From the NCBI GenBank assembly GCA_003971905.1, contig RSEE01000008.1:310001-374000 (forward strand): a stretch of 64,000 nt of DNA. Direction: 5' to 3'. The stretch comes from Moniliella sp. 'wahieum'. Its lineage: Eukaryota > Basidiomycota > Moniliellomycetes > Moniliellales > Moniliellaceae. The notes under the pieces are model-generated. The model did not search any database and was not told the origin of the DNA. It saw only the letters and a list, made by a program, of their open reading frames with translations. Position numbers and translations under genes: made by a program. Of this stretch, positions 10,848 to 22,421 are shown piece after piece. How positions within the stretch are numbered: position 1 is the stretch's first letter; every line of letters starts with the position of its first letter.

Positions 10848-12772
10848 ATGGCCAGAGGCACCAATGCCAACGGCGAGCGACGCGCCGAACTGGCAGCTCA
10901 GTACTTGACCCTGACCGCCGCGCTCGCCACGAACCGCGCGGCGCAAGCGGCAGCCACCGCGCGCCTGGACGCGCTGCACGCTGCTGGCACCCAGCTCAAT
11001 ACGTTGGCCGTGCGTCTTGACCAAGCTGAAGCGTTCCCAGAGGAGGATAGCCAGCTCGTCGTCGCACCAATTACCGTCCCGATCGATGTCCACAACCCCT
11101 TTGGGCCTGACCACCAACTCACACAGCTCGATCCTCCCCGCGCTCGCCTGCGCCAGATTGCGTCGGCAGCAGGACGTGTGCAGGTACTGGGTGTGCTCGA
11201 GATCCAGCGCTTGCGCTCGGCCGTGATCGGTGCCGCAACCGAATACATTGCTGCCGCTACAGCCACCTCGGGAAGCATATCCTGGCTCGCCGAGTTGGCG
11301 CAGGAGCTTCTTTCGACACCGCTGCCGCCGCTACAGGAGCTCGCTCAACGGTCCCCTCCCAATTTGGTTCAGGAGGCAACAGAGTTGCCTGACGAGATCA
11401 AACTGTTACTCGCTCTCCCCATGCCTTCGTCTTTGCCCTGCATCAAACTCCCCCTTCCCCTACTTCTTCTCCTTTCGTCTCCCAATTCAGCGAGGCCAGG
11501 GACGATGGCGGGAGCTCGGACGAAGATGACCTCGGCCCAGATGAGGTTGACTTGCTCAACTGGGCCTCCATCGCGAGCCGGGTCCGCACCATTTCCCCTC
11601 CTGAAACATGCAGGACGCAGTGGCTGATTCATTCCCGCCCTGCCTTGATCCCTAGCTTGGTTCCTAGCAGACCAACGGGCGAAATTTCGCGTCGTCTGCC
11701 TCCTGGCGCGGCCAGGAAGTTGTCGGAATGGCAGACGAGGTGGGTGACTCGCTCGCCTTGTCCTGCTCCCTGGTCAACGGGGGAAAAGGAAGCTCTTGTT
11801 TCTCGTTTGAAAGATCAACGCTGTCCACAAGGGATCGAGGCCTGGACTCAATTGGCGGGGGAGTTGTACCCCGAAGGGGATCGATCTCCTGCGGAGATCT
11901 TGTCCCAATACCGTATGCTTACTACGCCCAATCCCGTCGCCGTCTCACAAGCTGATACGTCTGCCTCTTTCACTTCACAATCCATCGGGACGGACGAGGA
12001 TTGGGACAGGCAAGCGTTTGCTCCTTGGCTTCCTTCGGGGGAATTGGAGGATTGTTCAACAACCGAACCAGAGCAAGCTGAGGTACGCGATCTTGTCCAG
12101 CTATGGGCCTCGGTGGGGATTCTTTTATGAACTTGAAGCAGCCGCCGCGAGGAAACAGCACCGGGTGGTCTGGCTTCAGAAGAAGGCCGACGTCGAGCCA
12201 AGGAGGCGCGCTTACCTGCTTCTATGGCCTACAATTATTACACCTCATCCTCCAGCTGGACAGAGAAGGAGGACCAAGTGCTAGGGAGTTGGTTGGGCTC
12301 TTACACCACTGCTGAATCTGGTCAAGATAATGGCCGAGACGGTAATCTTCGATTCCAGCCACCACAGACGACAGTACCGGCCCACCTGAGCGACCAGCCG
12401 CCTTGGAAGTCACCCCATTGAACACGGAGGCATCCATCGCTGCGGTCGACGCGTTGCCTTGGCTCGTGGTCCGACGCGCACTTCCAGGAAGAACGTTGCG
12501 ACAATGCCGCCGGCGGTGGGCACAACTCACTTTTCGTCCTACTTCTCCTACTGATCCTTCTACCTCTTCACGGGGGCGGCGTGACCCGTGGGCGCCCGCG
12601 CGGACGTCCACGTGGGTCTCGTTCCCGTGCAGCTGCCCGGCCAAGATCAAGCACGCCCACGATGCCCGCTCCGCCGAACGATACCGAGGTTACCAGGGGC
12701 ACGGGGCGAGGACGAGGCCGTCCCCGAGGCCGTCCTCGAGGGTCAGGACGGGGCACGAAGAGAGGGAAGTAA
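10848..12772 (+). CDS. Multi-repeat Myb/SANT DNA-binding protein with C-terminal AT-hooks, frameshifted
   Basis: Probable nuclear DNA-binding protein. The N-terminal 180 residues (from ATG 10848) are Ala/Leu-rich and predicted helical. From about 11530 the frame changes, after an acidic SSDEDDLGPDEVD stretch, into Myb-like repeats: LLNWASIASRV..CRTQW, PWSTGEKEALVSRLKDQ..WTQLAGELYP, and WTEKEDQVLGSWLG (about 12258)..RTLRQCRRRWAQLTF (about 12490-12533). Between them, LRYAILSSYGPRWGFF fits another repeat. The C-terminus (12581-12772) carries two AT-hook clusters, RGRPRGRPRG, at about 12587-12616 and 12704-12754. Pieces lie in three frames, so at least four single-base corrections or introns are needed. 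The tandem Myb layout resembles SNAPC4/snRNA-activating or Reb1-type factors; that assignment is tentative. Confidence 0.65.
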
Positions 12773-12968
12773 ATCCCCATCATTATCCTATTCGTGATCC
12801 AGCACCAATATGCTGGTCTATACCCTGTTTGCTTTTGTGTGCGACCCCTTGGGGTGCAGCGCTGGTTCATGCTTCAAGTTCGAGAGGGTATATTTTGTAT
12901 GAATGAGGGCCATGTACTTGCCGAGCGATTGGATGTGCGATTGGATGAGGTCTTAGCTCGCCCTCCGA

Positions 12969-14019
12969 TCACGATACAGGAAGAGAATCGGATGGCTGTA
13001 CATTTTTGCTCATAATAACATAGTCGCAATCGGGATCCTCAAGAGGCGTCAGGTTGTCCACCTCAAAACTGCAGAAAGAAATCAGCAAGCGAGTCGAGAG
13101 GTATAGATGAGGAAACTCACCCGGAACGTTGGTACAGTCGTTTGGCTCCATCGTTGAACTGGAAACAGGTAAGACGCACCTGCTCCATCCCCACTTGTTC
13201 TGTCAACCGGGTCAGACGCCCAAGCATCCACGATCCGATCCCCTTCCCTCGGAAAGATGATCTGACTTGCACCTCGTACAAGTATGCGCAGCTGGCCTCT
13301 GAAAATCGTCTCTTTTTGCGTTCCTCGGGTCCATAAGGATCTGTGTCAAATTGGAACATGATGTACCCGGCAATTTGTTTCTTGGAGCTCTTGTCCGAAT
13401 GAGACATAACCCGGGCCCGCTTGCCGGTAACCCAGTCCAATGTGGGAGGGAACAGGGAGGCGCGTTTGCGTTTAGGATTGGGTTGGGCCTGAGTGTCTTT
13501 ATTGGCGTCAGATTGAGAAGTAGCACAAACGATACACGCGTGCTCGGCATTCTCTTGGCACTCATCACCTTGGTGTTTGTTCGCCGGCTCGCTTGGGCCG
13601 TCGTACAAGATGAGGAACCGAGATTTGGCCATGCGCATTTCTCCTCGTTTGATACGCGGACTCCAGCCCTGGGATGAAGCGTCGTACAGGGGCTTCATAT
13701 TGGCCTCCAGAAGTGAGAAAAGGTCGCGTTCCTGCTCCCGGGTCAAGTCGGAAGACGCGACGAGCTCAAGCTGGTAAGCGTGGCCTTGGATCGTGGCCTG
13801 GGTGGGTGATGCCGGGGACACATCCTGCTGTAAATGGGACACAAGCTCAGCACACGAGAGACGGACTGCATTCTCTGCCGCCTGGTGGGGTGTTGGGCTG
13901 GCTGGCATGGACGCGTAGGCAGCCGCCAAAGGTGGTGGTTGGGGCTGCCCGCGGTGGCACTGGACTGGTGCTCCGACGGCCAGGAATCCATCGCGGCCTG
14001 CGTCCCTTTCAACTTTCAA
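12969..14019 (-). CDS. NAT4: N-alpha-acetyltransferase 40 (NatD, Nat4-like)
   Basis: GNAT enzyme that acetylates the N-terminal Ser of histones H4 and H2A. Exon 1 (13121-14019) carries LFSLLEANMKPLYDASSQGW, typical of the NatD substrate-binding helix; the central sheet IAGYIMFQFDTDP; and the acetyl-CoA loop RGKGIGSWMLGRL after YLYEVQVRSSF. Intron 13069-13120 (GTGAGT..TGCAG) leads to exon 2 (12969-13068), FEVDNLTPLEDPDCDYVIMS, the conserved NatD C-terminus. Spliced length is 332 residues, longer than human NAA40 because of a Lys/Arg-rich insertion (KRKRASLFPP, GKRARVM) between the first strands that could act as a nuclear localisation signal. The start at 14019 is the most upstream ATG; MPASPTPHQ further in is an alternative. 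Confidence 0.88.
13069..13120 (-). other. NAT4 intron
   Basis: 52 nt, GTGAGT donor and CTGCAG acceptor on the minus strand, phase 2; joins RLYQRSG to FEVDNLT. Confidence 0.85.
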
Positions 14020-14185
14020 CTTTCAATCTGGCACAGGTGCGTGAGCTAATACGCCGTGTGCGATGGGTCATCCCCCCATAGTCCATCGATTATGTGAGGC
14101 CAACCAGCAATCCCAAGTCAGGCTGACGGATGCCGCTGATAGATAACCTGCGACCACGCCTCCTCGACATCCACGCCGCTGGGCC
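14020..14185. promoter_or_regulatory. Divergent promoter region of NAT4 and the F-box gene
   Basis: 166 bases between two divergent start codons. It includes a tandem ctttcaa repeat overlapping the NAT4 start side (14006-14026). No TATA box is evident. Confidence 0.4.
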
Positions 14186-16088
14186 ATGTCCATCCTCGGG
14201 CTTCCCGACGAGGTGCTCCTGCACATTGTCCAGTCCGTCGCGCACGCACACCATGTGTCTCGTGTGGCCCAAACCTGTCGGCGGCTACGGGCGATCGCTA
14301 CGACGGATGCCGTGTGGCGGCCCTTGGTCCACCGCCGCTTTGGCCGATCCTTCCTGGCCTCTGCGTCGCGCCGTCGGCGCGTCGCTGCGCCTCTGCCTCT
14401 CCCGCCCGCATCCACACGGCGCGGGTGGAAACAAATCTACTCGGCACTGCTTGCGTGGCGGCGTGGGGTGTACCGCGTGATTCGGCTGACCCCACCCGCG
14501 CCTCTCCTTGCGCTTCCTCTCGCCCCGCCCTCTCCTCCGGGCAGAGCCAGGCTCCCATTGTACGGGCAGCGGGACGAGTGCTCTGCCTGGTTTCACCGGG
14601 CGGCGCCAGCATTTGTATCCACGTCCTCGGCCCTGGATCTTTGGCTGATCACGACACCCTCCGACTAGCCAAGCCGGATGCCCAGCTCATCACTCCAGAC
14701 GGGTGGGGACCGGTAGTTCAACTGGCACTCGATGGCCCCGGCGACGCGGCATCCCTCATCCACTTGGCCGCTGTATATGCATCGGGGGCGATCTGTGTCC
14801 ACCGGCTGCAACTACGTGCCAAACGAGATGGATCTGCAGGTTGGGTCAAGACGTGCACTGTGGCCCAAACTCCACCCTGTGCTGCTCTCTCACCGCGGCG
14901 GAACCAGCAGGAGCGAGGTATGGGATGGGTATGGTGACAAAGTGTGCACTTTGTGGTCCTTTGCTGGCGCTGTTATCTAGTTCGGGTCGATTGACTATCC
15001 TGTGTATCGAGGGCGCCGGGCATCTCGAACCTGTCCTCCGATTCTCCGGACCGCGGAGTCAAGGGCGCGGGGCAGTGGAACTGGCATTATCAGCGCTCCC
15101 ACCCGCGCAAAATGGGCTGTCCCTACCTCTTCAACGAGCTTCTTCGCCGCTATTTTCACCAACCCGTCCCCGGTCGAACAACTTTGTTTGCACCTTGGCC
15201 TATACGGCCTCCTTGGCCACCCGAACGCTCGTGGGAACGCAACAACTCGTATTTTCCCTCCCTCCCTCGGAAGGAGGTTTGGCGAAAATACACTCGAATC
15301 GACATACGACCTCCATGCTCTTTTCACCTGCGCTTTCCCCTCAAGAGCCGCCGGCACGGGACTTGTGGGCAAGAAGAATGGCGGGAGATATAAGTCCACC
15401 CTGTCCCGTCCCTCGTTCTGTGTCTCCTTCTCTCCAAGGCAACCCAAGCCCAGTTTTCTCTTGGGCATCTGGCTTGCCCGAGGAAGGACGCTTCGTTTCC
15501 CGTCCAAGCGGGCCAGAGGCATGTTCCCCCTCCCCCTCTGCATCACCTTCTCCTCCCTCGCCCCCCATGTGTACCGATGCGCGTGAGCCACCACCTACAC
15601 CACCAGGAGAGCGTGTAGCAGAAGAAAGCTTGCTCGCATTAGCACCGCCCTACCTCTTCCTTGCATCGGGGCATGGCGTGGAACTGTTCTACCTTGATTC
15701 TGCTCTTTCATCTGATCAAGCAGGTTCTTCCTTTTCTCTGCGCCGTTTATGGTCCGCCCCCACCGCGCACAGTGCCAACGTACTTTCTGTCTCGCTTTCT
15801 CCTAATTTGCACCGCGGCATCAGCGCCGCTGCCGATGGCAAGGTTCACGTGTGGCCACTTGCTCGGGTTCCCGACGTGGCCAGCGCCGAGACTGAACTAA
15901 GGCGGGACCACCTGCTTCCTGACGCGGTCCAAAGCCTGGCTTCTCTGTCGGTTCTAACGACAGCCAACGCTTGGGGAACTGGACCGGCCCGAGTGCAGAT
16001 TTTGGACTGGCGGTTTGACTGCTTGGTGGCCAACGTGATGCGGCAAGGGGAAGAGCAGACGCAACTTTGGCGCTTGGGTGTGGATTGA
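14186..16088 (+). CDS. F-box protein with WD40-like C-terminus, frameshifted
   Basis: Likely substrate adaptor of an SCF ubiquitin ligase. The first 50 residues form an F-box: LGLPDEVLLHIVQSVA, then VAQTCRRLRAIATTDAVWRPL. The middle (frame change near 14560) has beta-propeller-like segments such as GRVLCLVSPGGASICIHVLG and HLAAVYASGAICVHRL. A second frame change near 14890 leads to a Ser/Pro-rich loop (about 15390-15600) and a WD40-like end: YLFLASGHGVELFYLD and NVLSVSLSPNLHRGISAAAD followed by GKVHVWPL. About 630 residues in total. F-box genes with WD repeats are common; no specific orthologue is recognised. The frame changes could be single-base errors; no good introns are seen at them. Confidence 0.7.
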
Positions 16089-16467
16089 GTTGGTGTTGCC
16101 CCTGCAGGCGGACAAAGTACCTTTGACGTACCGTCCTTTCCATCTGCATTGCATGGTAGGAGACAGGGAAGCAACCCAAGGGCGGAGGGTCCAGGCTGCA
16201 TAATGGAGCTGGCCAACCAGATGAATCTGGCCGGATGAGAGGAAAAACAGATGGAAGAACTTCGTGGAAGCGTGAGGCCGGCTATCAACAAGCTCCACTG
16301 CAGTTTTGGGGATGGGGAGGGCACCGAGTTGATGGATTCAGACCCTTCTCTCTACAGGACTCGATGTTCAAAGAGGTGAGCCCGGACCCTTTCACCTGAT
16401 CAGAATCAGTCTGCCATTACATATTGCCTGATGGTCCACCACACAGGCCCGTGTAGGTCCTAGTGTA
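16089..16467. other. Intergenic between convergent genes
   Basis: 3' flanks of the F-box gene (+) and the Ser/Arg-rich gene (-). No gene recognised. Confidence 0.45.
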
Positions 16468-19104
16468 CTAGTAATCCAGCCAATCTGGTTCGTCTTGGGT
16501 ATATATGGACACAGATGAGCAAAATATACACACCGACAAAACAGCTCCCCTTCTTCGACCAACGTCCCGACGCAGGACAAAAACTTTTTCACAAGGGCTG
16601 AAACGCAAAAAAGGGGAATCGATTTGGGGGACAGATGGGAAGGGAGGAAAAGGAAACGAGTGTGGGAAAGACAGGCGTGTCGTTACGGGTGGTAAGGGAA
16701 CACGGGCGGGGTAGTCAAATGGATAAGCAAACAAACGATCGAGAGGGGTGCTAGACTCCCCGAGGCCAGACCTGATATCGCGTTGAGATGGGTCGGCCAA
16801 GTAAAACAAGAAGAAGAAAATAGCGAACGAGTGGGCTCTTTCAAACATCATCCACATCAACACCATCCCCGCCATCACCAGACCTACAGCGCGGCCACCC
16901 GGTGAGAGCTGGTGCGGGTCAACCGTCTCAGGAGACTCGTCTTGGGTGCCGGCTCGATGGGCATCATCTCTTGGCGCGGGTCGGCGAGGAAAGTGGAAGG
17001 CGCCGGTCGGTACCCGTTGCCATAGGGCGCCGGCGCCGGGGGCTCGTATTCCCACACGGGTATCGTGGGCATAATCCGACACAGCCCCGCCAGAGCGCTG
17101 GGAACGGACACTGCGCCCGCCCGCTGACCGGCCACCCGACGACAACCGGCGTCCCTGGTCGGACCGTTCCGAGCGCACCGAGCGGGCCGACCGGCCCGAG
17201 ATGGACCGCGCAGCCGACATGTACTCTGGATTGGTCTCCAGGACCTGTGCACCGTCGGCGCCCGTCGCTGCGGTGCTCACCCGGCGCAAACTCGCTTTGG
17301 TCGGCTTGAGTTCCGAGCGCTTGGACCGCTGCGAGCGGCGGGACGAAGCAACGTCGTCCGCCGACTCAAACGCAGGATCGTAAGTGCGCGCAGAGTGGAT
17401 ACGCACGGTGGAACGGTCCACCGGACGCGCACGCACTTCACGTGAAAATAGCTCCGATTGCGGGCGCGGGCGCCCTGCGCCTGAGGCCCCAGCCGAAGCC
17501 GCGGTCGTCCCGGGGAGCGGTCTACGACCAAGGGAGCGGGACCGCGGGGCAGACAAAGCAGGATTCTGGGGCGGCGGCACGGGCCCGCGCGCAGACCGCA
17601 TTGGCCCCCCCCTTGAATACGGGGCATTTTTCAGGCCATCGTCCGAATCCGATTCATACTCCCCCGAATGGGCATATGCCTCCACAAACTCCTCTTCCTC
17701 TGAATCGGGATTGGCTCTGAGCGACATGCGACGGGCCATGGTGGTGATCGAATGCCGCAGGGGAGACCTGTGCCCCTCTTGCCCCAGCTCGCTCTCGTCT
17801 CCGCTCGCCTCGTTATAACTCATGCCACGGCTTGGCTTACGGCGCCGCTCTGAGTCGGCACCGTCGCGGGGCAAAGCACGAGCGGGGCCCGGGGCACCAG
17901 TCGCATCTTCCATTCCATAGCCATCCATCTGGTCCAAGGGAGCGTGCAGGTCATTCGGTTCCGATTCTGAACGAGTCAGTAGAGAGTACCAAAGCTTGGA
18001 CAGAAAGCAACGACTTACTATTCAGCCCAACCAGCTTGAGGAAACTTTTGGAGCGCTTGACATGCGGACGCGGGGGTTCCGGCTCCTGAACAACAAGCGG
18101 CACATCTTGGAGGTCAGACAGATAGGCTTGGACTACACCCGAACGTTGCCGCGATTGGGGCTTGCGGGCACCGGCACGGAAAGCCGCCTCCATGCTCACC
18201 GAGCTCGAGGTGGCCGTCTGACTGTCCTTGTCACTGTGATCGGGGTGACGGGTCGCCCGGGCTGGCTTAGCAAACTCAGTCCAGGGCTCCTCCGCATGAC
18301 CCCACATATCCGCCATGAGGTTTGTTGAAGGCGTGTACTCGTCGTCTCCGACAGAACGCGGGCCACGGCGAGATGGTTGGGGCGCCATGCGAGGCCCTTG
18401 CATGTCAGCTGGGTAAGAGGCTTGGCCTGGGGCCATGTCAGCAAAAAGACCACGAGACCCAATCTGGGCATTGTGACTGTGGTACACGCCGCGTTCCTCT
18501 GCGGGCTCCATCAAGCCGCGAGCATTGCGGGCGCGGCCTGACTGACCAGGGCGCGAAGCAACATCGTAGGCCGAACTGTGGTGAAACGTGCTCTGACCGC
18601 GAATGCCCGTGTTGTCCAGAGTATCAATCACGTCCATACGGGAAGGGCGACGACCTTGCGAACGTGGCCCGTCTCGAGAAAGCGGGGCGGGGAATGGCTC
18701 ATCGTTCGCATTTGCTGGATCTTCGAGGCCAGCGCCATTTCCCACGCGGGACAACCGGCGGCGAAAGGCACTGGCAAAGCGTCCCGCCACACCTGTATTC
18801 GGGGACAGCGCACCATCCATGTGATTATCGAGCGGGCTGCTAGGCTCGGGGCGCGAGTAGGGACTGATGTCGTCGGGAGGGCAGGGATCGGCAAACGAAG
18901 AAGAGGGCAGGGGGGGTGCGCCATTGCGACCGGAGCGCGTACCCGGCGGAGGGCCACCGTAGGCATCGAAGCCATTCTGGTCGGGAGGAGGGTAGCGGGG
19001 CTGGCGGCGCGGGCCACGAGCAGGCCGGTCAAAGCTGGGTTCGTCGTCGAACACGGGCTGGGGACGGGAGCCGCGAGCACGCGCACGGGAGATATGGGCG
19101 GACA
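16468..19104 (-). CDS. Hypothetical Ser/Arg-rich protein with a C-terminal transmembrane segment
   Basis: No family recognised. The start is ATG 19104 (MSAHISRARARGSRPQPVFD). The N-terminal 370 residues are Pro/Ser/Arg-rich and probably disordered. An intron (17967-18018, GTAAGT..TTCAG, CTGAC branch) joins KSFLKLVGLNK to SEPNDLHAPLDQMDG. Downstream are many RSxRS and SxRSxRS dipeptides, resembling phosphorylation-rich basic regions. Near 17080 the coding frame appears to change to MPTIPVWEYEPPAPAPYGNG, then back before a hydrophobic segment of about 24 residues (GLVMAGMVLMWMMF and FAIFFFLFYLAD, near 16800-16880). This suggests a single-pass or tail-anchored membrane protein. The true stop is uncertain because of the frame change; 16468 is the stop of the longest frame. 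Confidence 0.55.
17967..18018 (-). other. Intron of the Ser/Arg-rich gene
   Basis: 52 nt with GTAAGT donor, CTACTGAC branch-like site and TTCAG acceptor on the minus strand; connects two long frames. Confidence 0.8.
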
Positions 19105-20226
19105 TGGCACCGGTGGGGAGGGGGGAGGGGGGAGGGGTGGCGGCGGGAGGACAAGAAAAGATGCGAGGGCTCGGGCATGTAATGTGCAAAGCGGGGCAGG
19201 CGGCGGGGACGGGTGGATGCGCACTGGCGTCGGTTGGGCACACTGGTGGGGTGCGGGAGGGGCCGTGAAACCTGAGGCGCTGGTTGGGGTGTGTGACTTG
19301 CCCTGGCCCACCCCGCCCGGCTGCGAAGCAACCCCGCACCCAGCAGAGCCGGCAGGAGGGCAGTCAGCGCGCGCTTTGGCTGTCGGCAGGCGCAAGGGCA
19401 CACGCGCAGTGTCGTGCGCCCGGCGCCCCGCGAGTGTGTGTCCAAACCACCCCGCAAGGCCATCTGACCCGCAGAGGCAGCATCGACCGCGCGGGCCAAA
19501 GGCGGGCTGGGTAGGGTTAGCGGGAGCCGGTGGCCGGTGAGCGCGGCGCCACCGCTGAGCGCCAGAGTGTTGCTCAGCCTCAGCACTGATGCATGATGCA
19601 TGATGCAGATGCAATCCATGATCCACTGCGGCCGCATCGCTGATACATGGCAGTGCTGATCATCGGGCCAGCCTCCATCCCGCCGACACATTCAGCTTTG
19701 TAACATGTAACCCGGCAGCCACCAGCGCTCTTACTCAGCCCCCGCCGCTTGGGCCACCACAAAGCATACGCAGCACACGCTACCACCCCACCCCAACACC
19801 ACAATTGCATATGGCCTCCTCCGCATCGACAACGCCGTCCACACGGCCACTCTTGGCCTATCTGGCCACAGGTCCTTGCCCCATCGGAGCACCATCTGGC
19901 CATCCCACCGCCACCGTCGTTTGCTTTCTCGTTCGTTGGGAGCGCGTCCCCAGGATCCCCGGGGGACCCTGCCTTCGCGGGCGAGTTGTGGCTGGCAACC
20001 CGCACCCATTAAGGATGGTCGATGGCGCCTAGGCAAAAACACAGCCGCTCTGAGACACTCATTTGCACCGAACGCTGGTGGGGGCCACCAAGGGCGGAAT
20101 GTGTCTCTCGTTCCGCGCGTCCTTCGAACTGGCTACGCCTGGCGCGTGGGTGTGGTGGCCGCTGGGCGTCGCACAGACGCTGGCCAGCGTGGTCGGTGCG
20201 TGCCCAGCCCACCATCCTCACCTGCA
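19105..20226. promoter_or_regulatory. Divergent intergenic region upstream of VMA16
   Basis: 1.1 kb between divergent genes, so both promoters lie here. The left side is very GC-rich. A gatgcat/catgatgc tandem palindromic repeat sits at 19588-19613. Open frames of up to about 300 codons cross it but are low-complexity and overlap on opposite strands, so none is called. Confidence 0.45.
19588..19613. repeat. Tandem palindromic micro-repeat (gatgcat)
   Basis: Overlapping copies of gatgcatgatgcatgatgca, itself rich in the palindromes ATGCAT and TGATGCATCA-like arms. One member of a class of intergenic micro-repeats in this window. Confidence 0.75.
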
Positions 20227-20935
20227 ATGTCCTTGGCCCTGCACACTGTTGGCGCCACAACAGGCTTCCTGGGTGCCGTCGGTGCCTACCTGCTCTTCAC
20301 TGGCAATGGTGAGGCGTTCAACCCAGGCCAGTTCCTCGAGGACACCTCCCCTTACGCTTGGGCCATGCTCGGCATTGGCATGTGCATTGGTCTCTCGGTC
20401 GTCGGGGCCGGCTGGGGCATCTACGTCACAGGTGCCTCCATTCTTGGTGCCGGTGTCCGTACCCCGAGGATTACGACCAAGAATCTCATCTCGATCATCT
20501 TTTGTGAAGTGGTCGCCATCTATGGTGTGATCATGACCATCGTCTTTAGCGCCAAGATCAACGGTAACCTCCAGGCCGGACTCGACACATTGTTCACCAA
20601 GGAAAACTACTTTACCGGTAGGTACCTGACGCCTTCTCTCGCCTTTTTTTCTTCCTTCTTTCCTAGTCTTCCTGTTTGGCTATTGACACTCTCATTCCCC
20701 TTCAGGCCACCTGCTCTTCTGGGGCGGTTTGACGGTGGGCGCGTGCAACTTGATTTGCGGTGCGGCAGTAGGCGTGACAGGTGCCAACGCGGCCGTGGCG
20801 GATGCGGCGGATCCGCAGCTGTTTGTCAAGATTCTGATTGTCGAGGTGTTTAGTTCCATTCTCGGCCTGTTTGGCTTGATCATCGGTCTCATCCTCACCT
20901 CGCGCGCCAAGGATTTTGGCACCGAGCCGTTCTAA
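20227..20935 (+). CDS. VMA16: V-type proton ATPase subunit c'' (Vma16)
   Basis: Proteolipid of the Vo membrane ring that carries protons into the vacuole. Exon 1 (20227-20617) starts [20 protein letters not shown] and gives the first three membrane helices, including [20 protein letters not shown] and [17 protein letters not shown] with its conserved membrane Glu. The intron 20618-20705 (GTAGGT..TTCAG, pyrimidine-rich) is followed by exon 2, [18 protein letters not shown], and the last helices ([19 protein letters not shown], with the second membrane Glu). Length is 206 residues, normal for c''. The start fits family N-termini; an in-frame upstream extension to about 19876 exists but reads as GC-rich non-coding sequence. 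Confidence 0.96.
20618..20705 (+). other. VMA16 intron
   Basis: 88 nt, GTAGGT donor, pyrimidine-rich tract, TTGAC branch-like site and CCTTCAG acceptor; phase 1, joins [13 protein letters not shown]. Confidence 0.88.
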
Positions 20936-21123
20936 CTGCCCCTGCCCCCGGCCATCCCCTTTGGGCAAAACACACACGGGAGCGCATGTGTGTGGGGCTC
21001 GTTGGCTTCGATGCGCTTCCGCTCCATCTTTTCTTCTCTCTCTCCTTCCCCCCCGCTCTCCCTCGTCTACTGCATGCGATCCAATCCCAGGAGCATTATA
21101 GATTCGAGATGGGGACTGGTATC

Positions 21124-22421
21124 TTACTCATGCGCCGAATGGGTCACCCCGGCAACAGGGGGTACCCCCAGCTCAGCCAACATGGTGGGAACGCTAATCG
21201 GGTCCTTGGCTAGCGCCTCGGCCTCTTTCGGACTGCGCACGAGGATCATGCCGGCATAGCCTTTTTCAGGGGATTAGCGGGAGCGATAGCACAGCAGAAG
21301 GAACGTACCCATTGCGTTCACACTGAGCCGGCCCAGTTTTTTCTCATTGACCTCGCCCCATTCACCAGGAAGCGCGTATACCTCGCGAGAGCGAGGGATG
21401 AGGTGCATAGCGCGTCGGAGAGAGAAGCATATTGAAAGAACCAAACTTGCTCTGGGGTGCCGTTGGGCTGACATCTTGGGTAGCAGCCTTGTGGTGGTCC
21501 GCTTGGTTCTTGGTGTCGAGCAAGTCGACCAAACGCTGCATCAGGTACATTTCCGCCCCTTTCTCTTCAGCTCAACTGGGTCGATCAGAGCCACATAGTG
21601 CTGCCACGGAACAGGCAGGGCATGTACATGTCCTACTCGCAGGTCCAGGATCAGCGTCAGCGCGTCCGCCCTCAACTTCGGCAATCATTAATCAACAGGC
21701 GGCGGCACCGGTGGATGTGAACATACGAAATTCGGACCCGTCCCGCTCGATCGAGGTGAGGAGACGTTCGATGGGGATCGTACCCTCGGCATCATCGGCC
21801 GGGGGATGCTCGTCCGGGTCCACCCCGTCTGGCAACATCTCTCGCCGCACCTCAATCAGCTGAAGGTGACAGTGTTTTTGCGATGCGCCTGACTCCCAAC
21901 CACAGTTGAAGAAGGCCATCATCTCCTCCTCAGCCGGGTCGCCATGGAAACCAGCAACGAAGCGATACGCTTCGGTCAACAGTGCGGGAGGAGGCGGCAG
22001 GTTCTGGGGCACAAACTCCTTGGTGACCAGCAAGGCGTGCCGAGGCACAACACAGTACTTGTTGAGGAGCACAATACCTCCCTCGGGTTCCGTCTCACTG
22101 ACGAGCAAGTTGGGCACATAGGGCGGCGCAAACGGATCCGCTTTGTTCTGCTCCCCACTGGCCGGCTTGACTGCATTGGGCGTGGGCTTTTGCAACAGCG
22201 CAGGTACCTCTCGTACAATAAAATCAATGTCGAGCGTCTTGATCTCGCGGTCTTCGGGTTTGGCATCGGGGGGGCGAGGGGGGGGTAGCGGCAGCCTCCT
22301 GTGGGTTGGCAGGCTGAGTCAGGACGCGCACGGTGGAGGGGAAGTAGAAGGCGTCGCCGGCAGCGAGGGCGAGGTCGTACTGCTTGGCGACCTTTTTGCG
22401 AAGCTGGGCAGCGGTGGACAT
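21124..22421 (-). CDS. APA2: ATP adenylyltransferase / Ap4A phosphorylase (Apa1/Apa2-type), frameshifted
   Basis: Splits diadenosine tetraphosphate with phosphate into ATP and ADP. Start ATG 22421 (MSTAAQLRKKVAKQYD). The frame shifts in a C/G-rich run near 22270 into PDAKPEDREIKTLD and IDFIVREVPALLQKP. The core has LLNKYCVVPRHALLVTKEF and the active-site histidines in WESGASQKHCHLQ. Intron 21633-21708 leads to HVHALPVPWQHYVALIDP. One-base changes near 21565 and 21430 restore MYLMQRLVDLLD and RAMHLIPRSRE, and intron 21261-21308 (48 nt) leads to the C-terminus YAGMILVRSPKEAEAL..THSAHE. Every piece matches the family order, so the gene is complete apart from the single-base shifts. About 390 residues. 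Confidence 0.88.
21261..21308 (-). other. APA2 intron 2
   Basis: 48 nt, GTACGT donor and AAAAAG acceptor; joins NAMG to YAGMILV. Confidence 0.75.
21633..21708 (-). other. APA2 intron 1
   Basis: 76 nt, GTGCCG donor (weak) and GCGAGTAG acceptor; needed to join FRMFTST-G to HVHALPVPWQHY. Confidence 0.55.

Noticed and set aside
12568-12870. Minus-strand RGRPRG frame opposite the AT-hooks
   Set aside because: The GC-rich AT-hook codons read similarly on both strands; the plus-strand frame continues from the Myb repeats.
19876-20226. Upstream in-frame extension of VMA16 by over 100 codons
   Set aside because: Arg/Gly/Pro-rich sequence typical of GC-rich non-coding DNA; ATG 20227 matches the family N-terminus.
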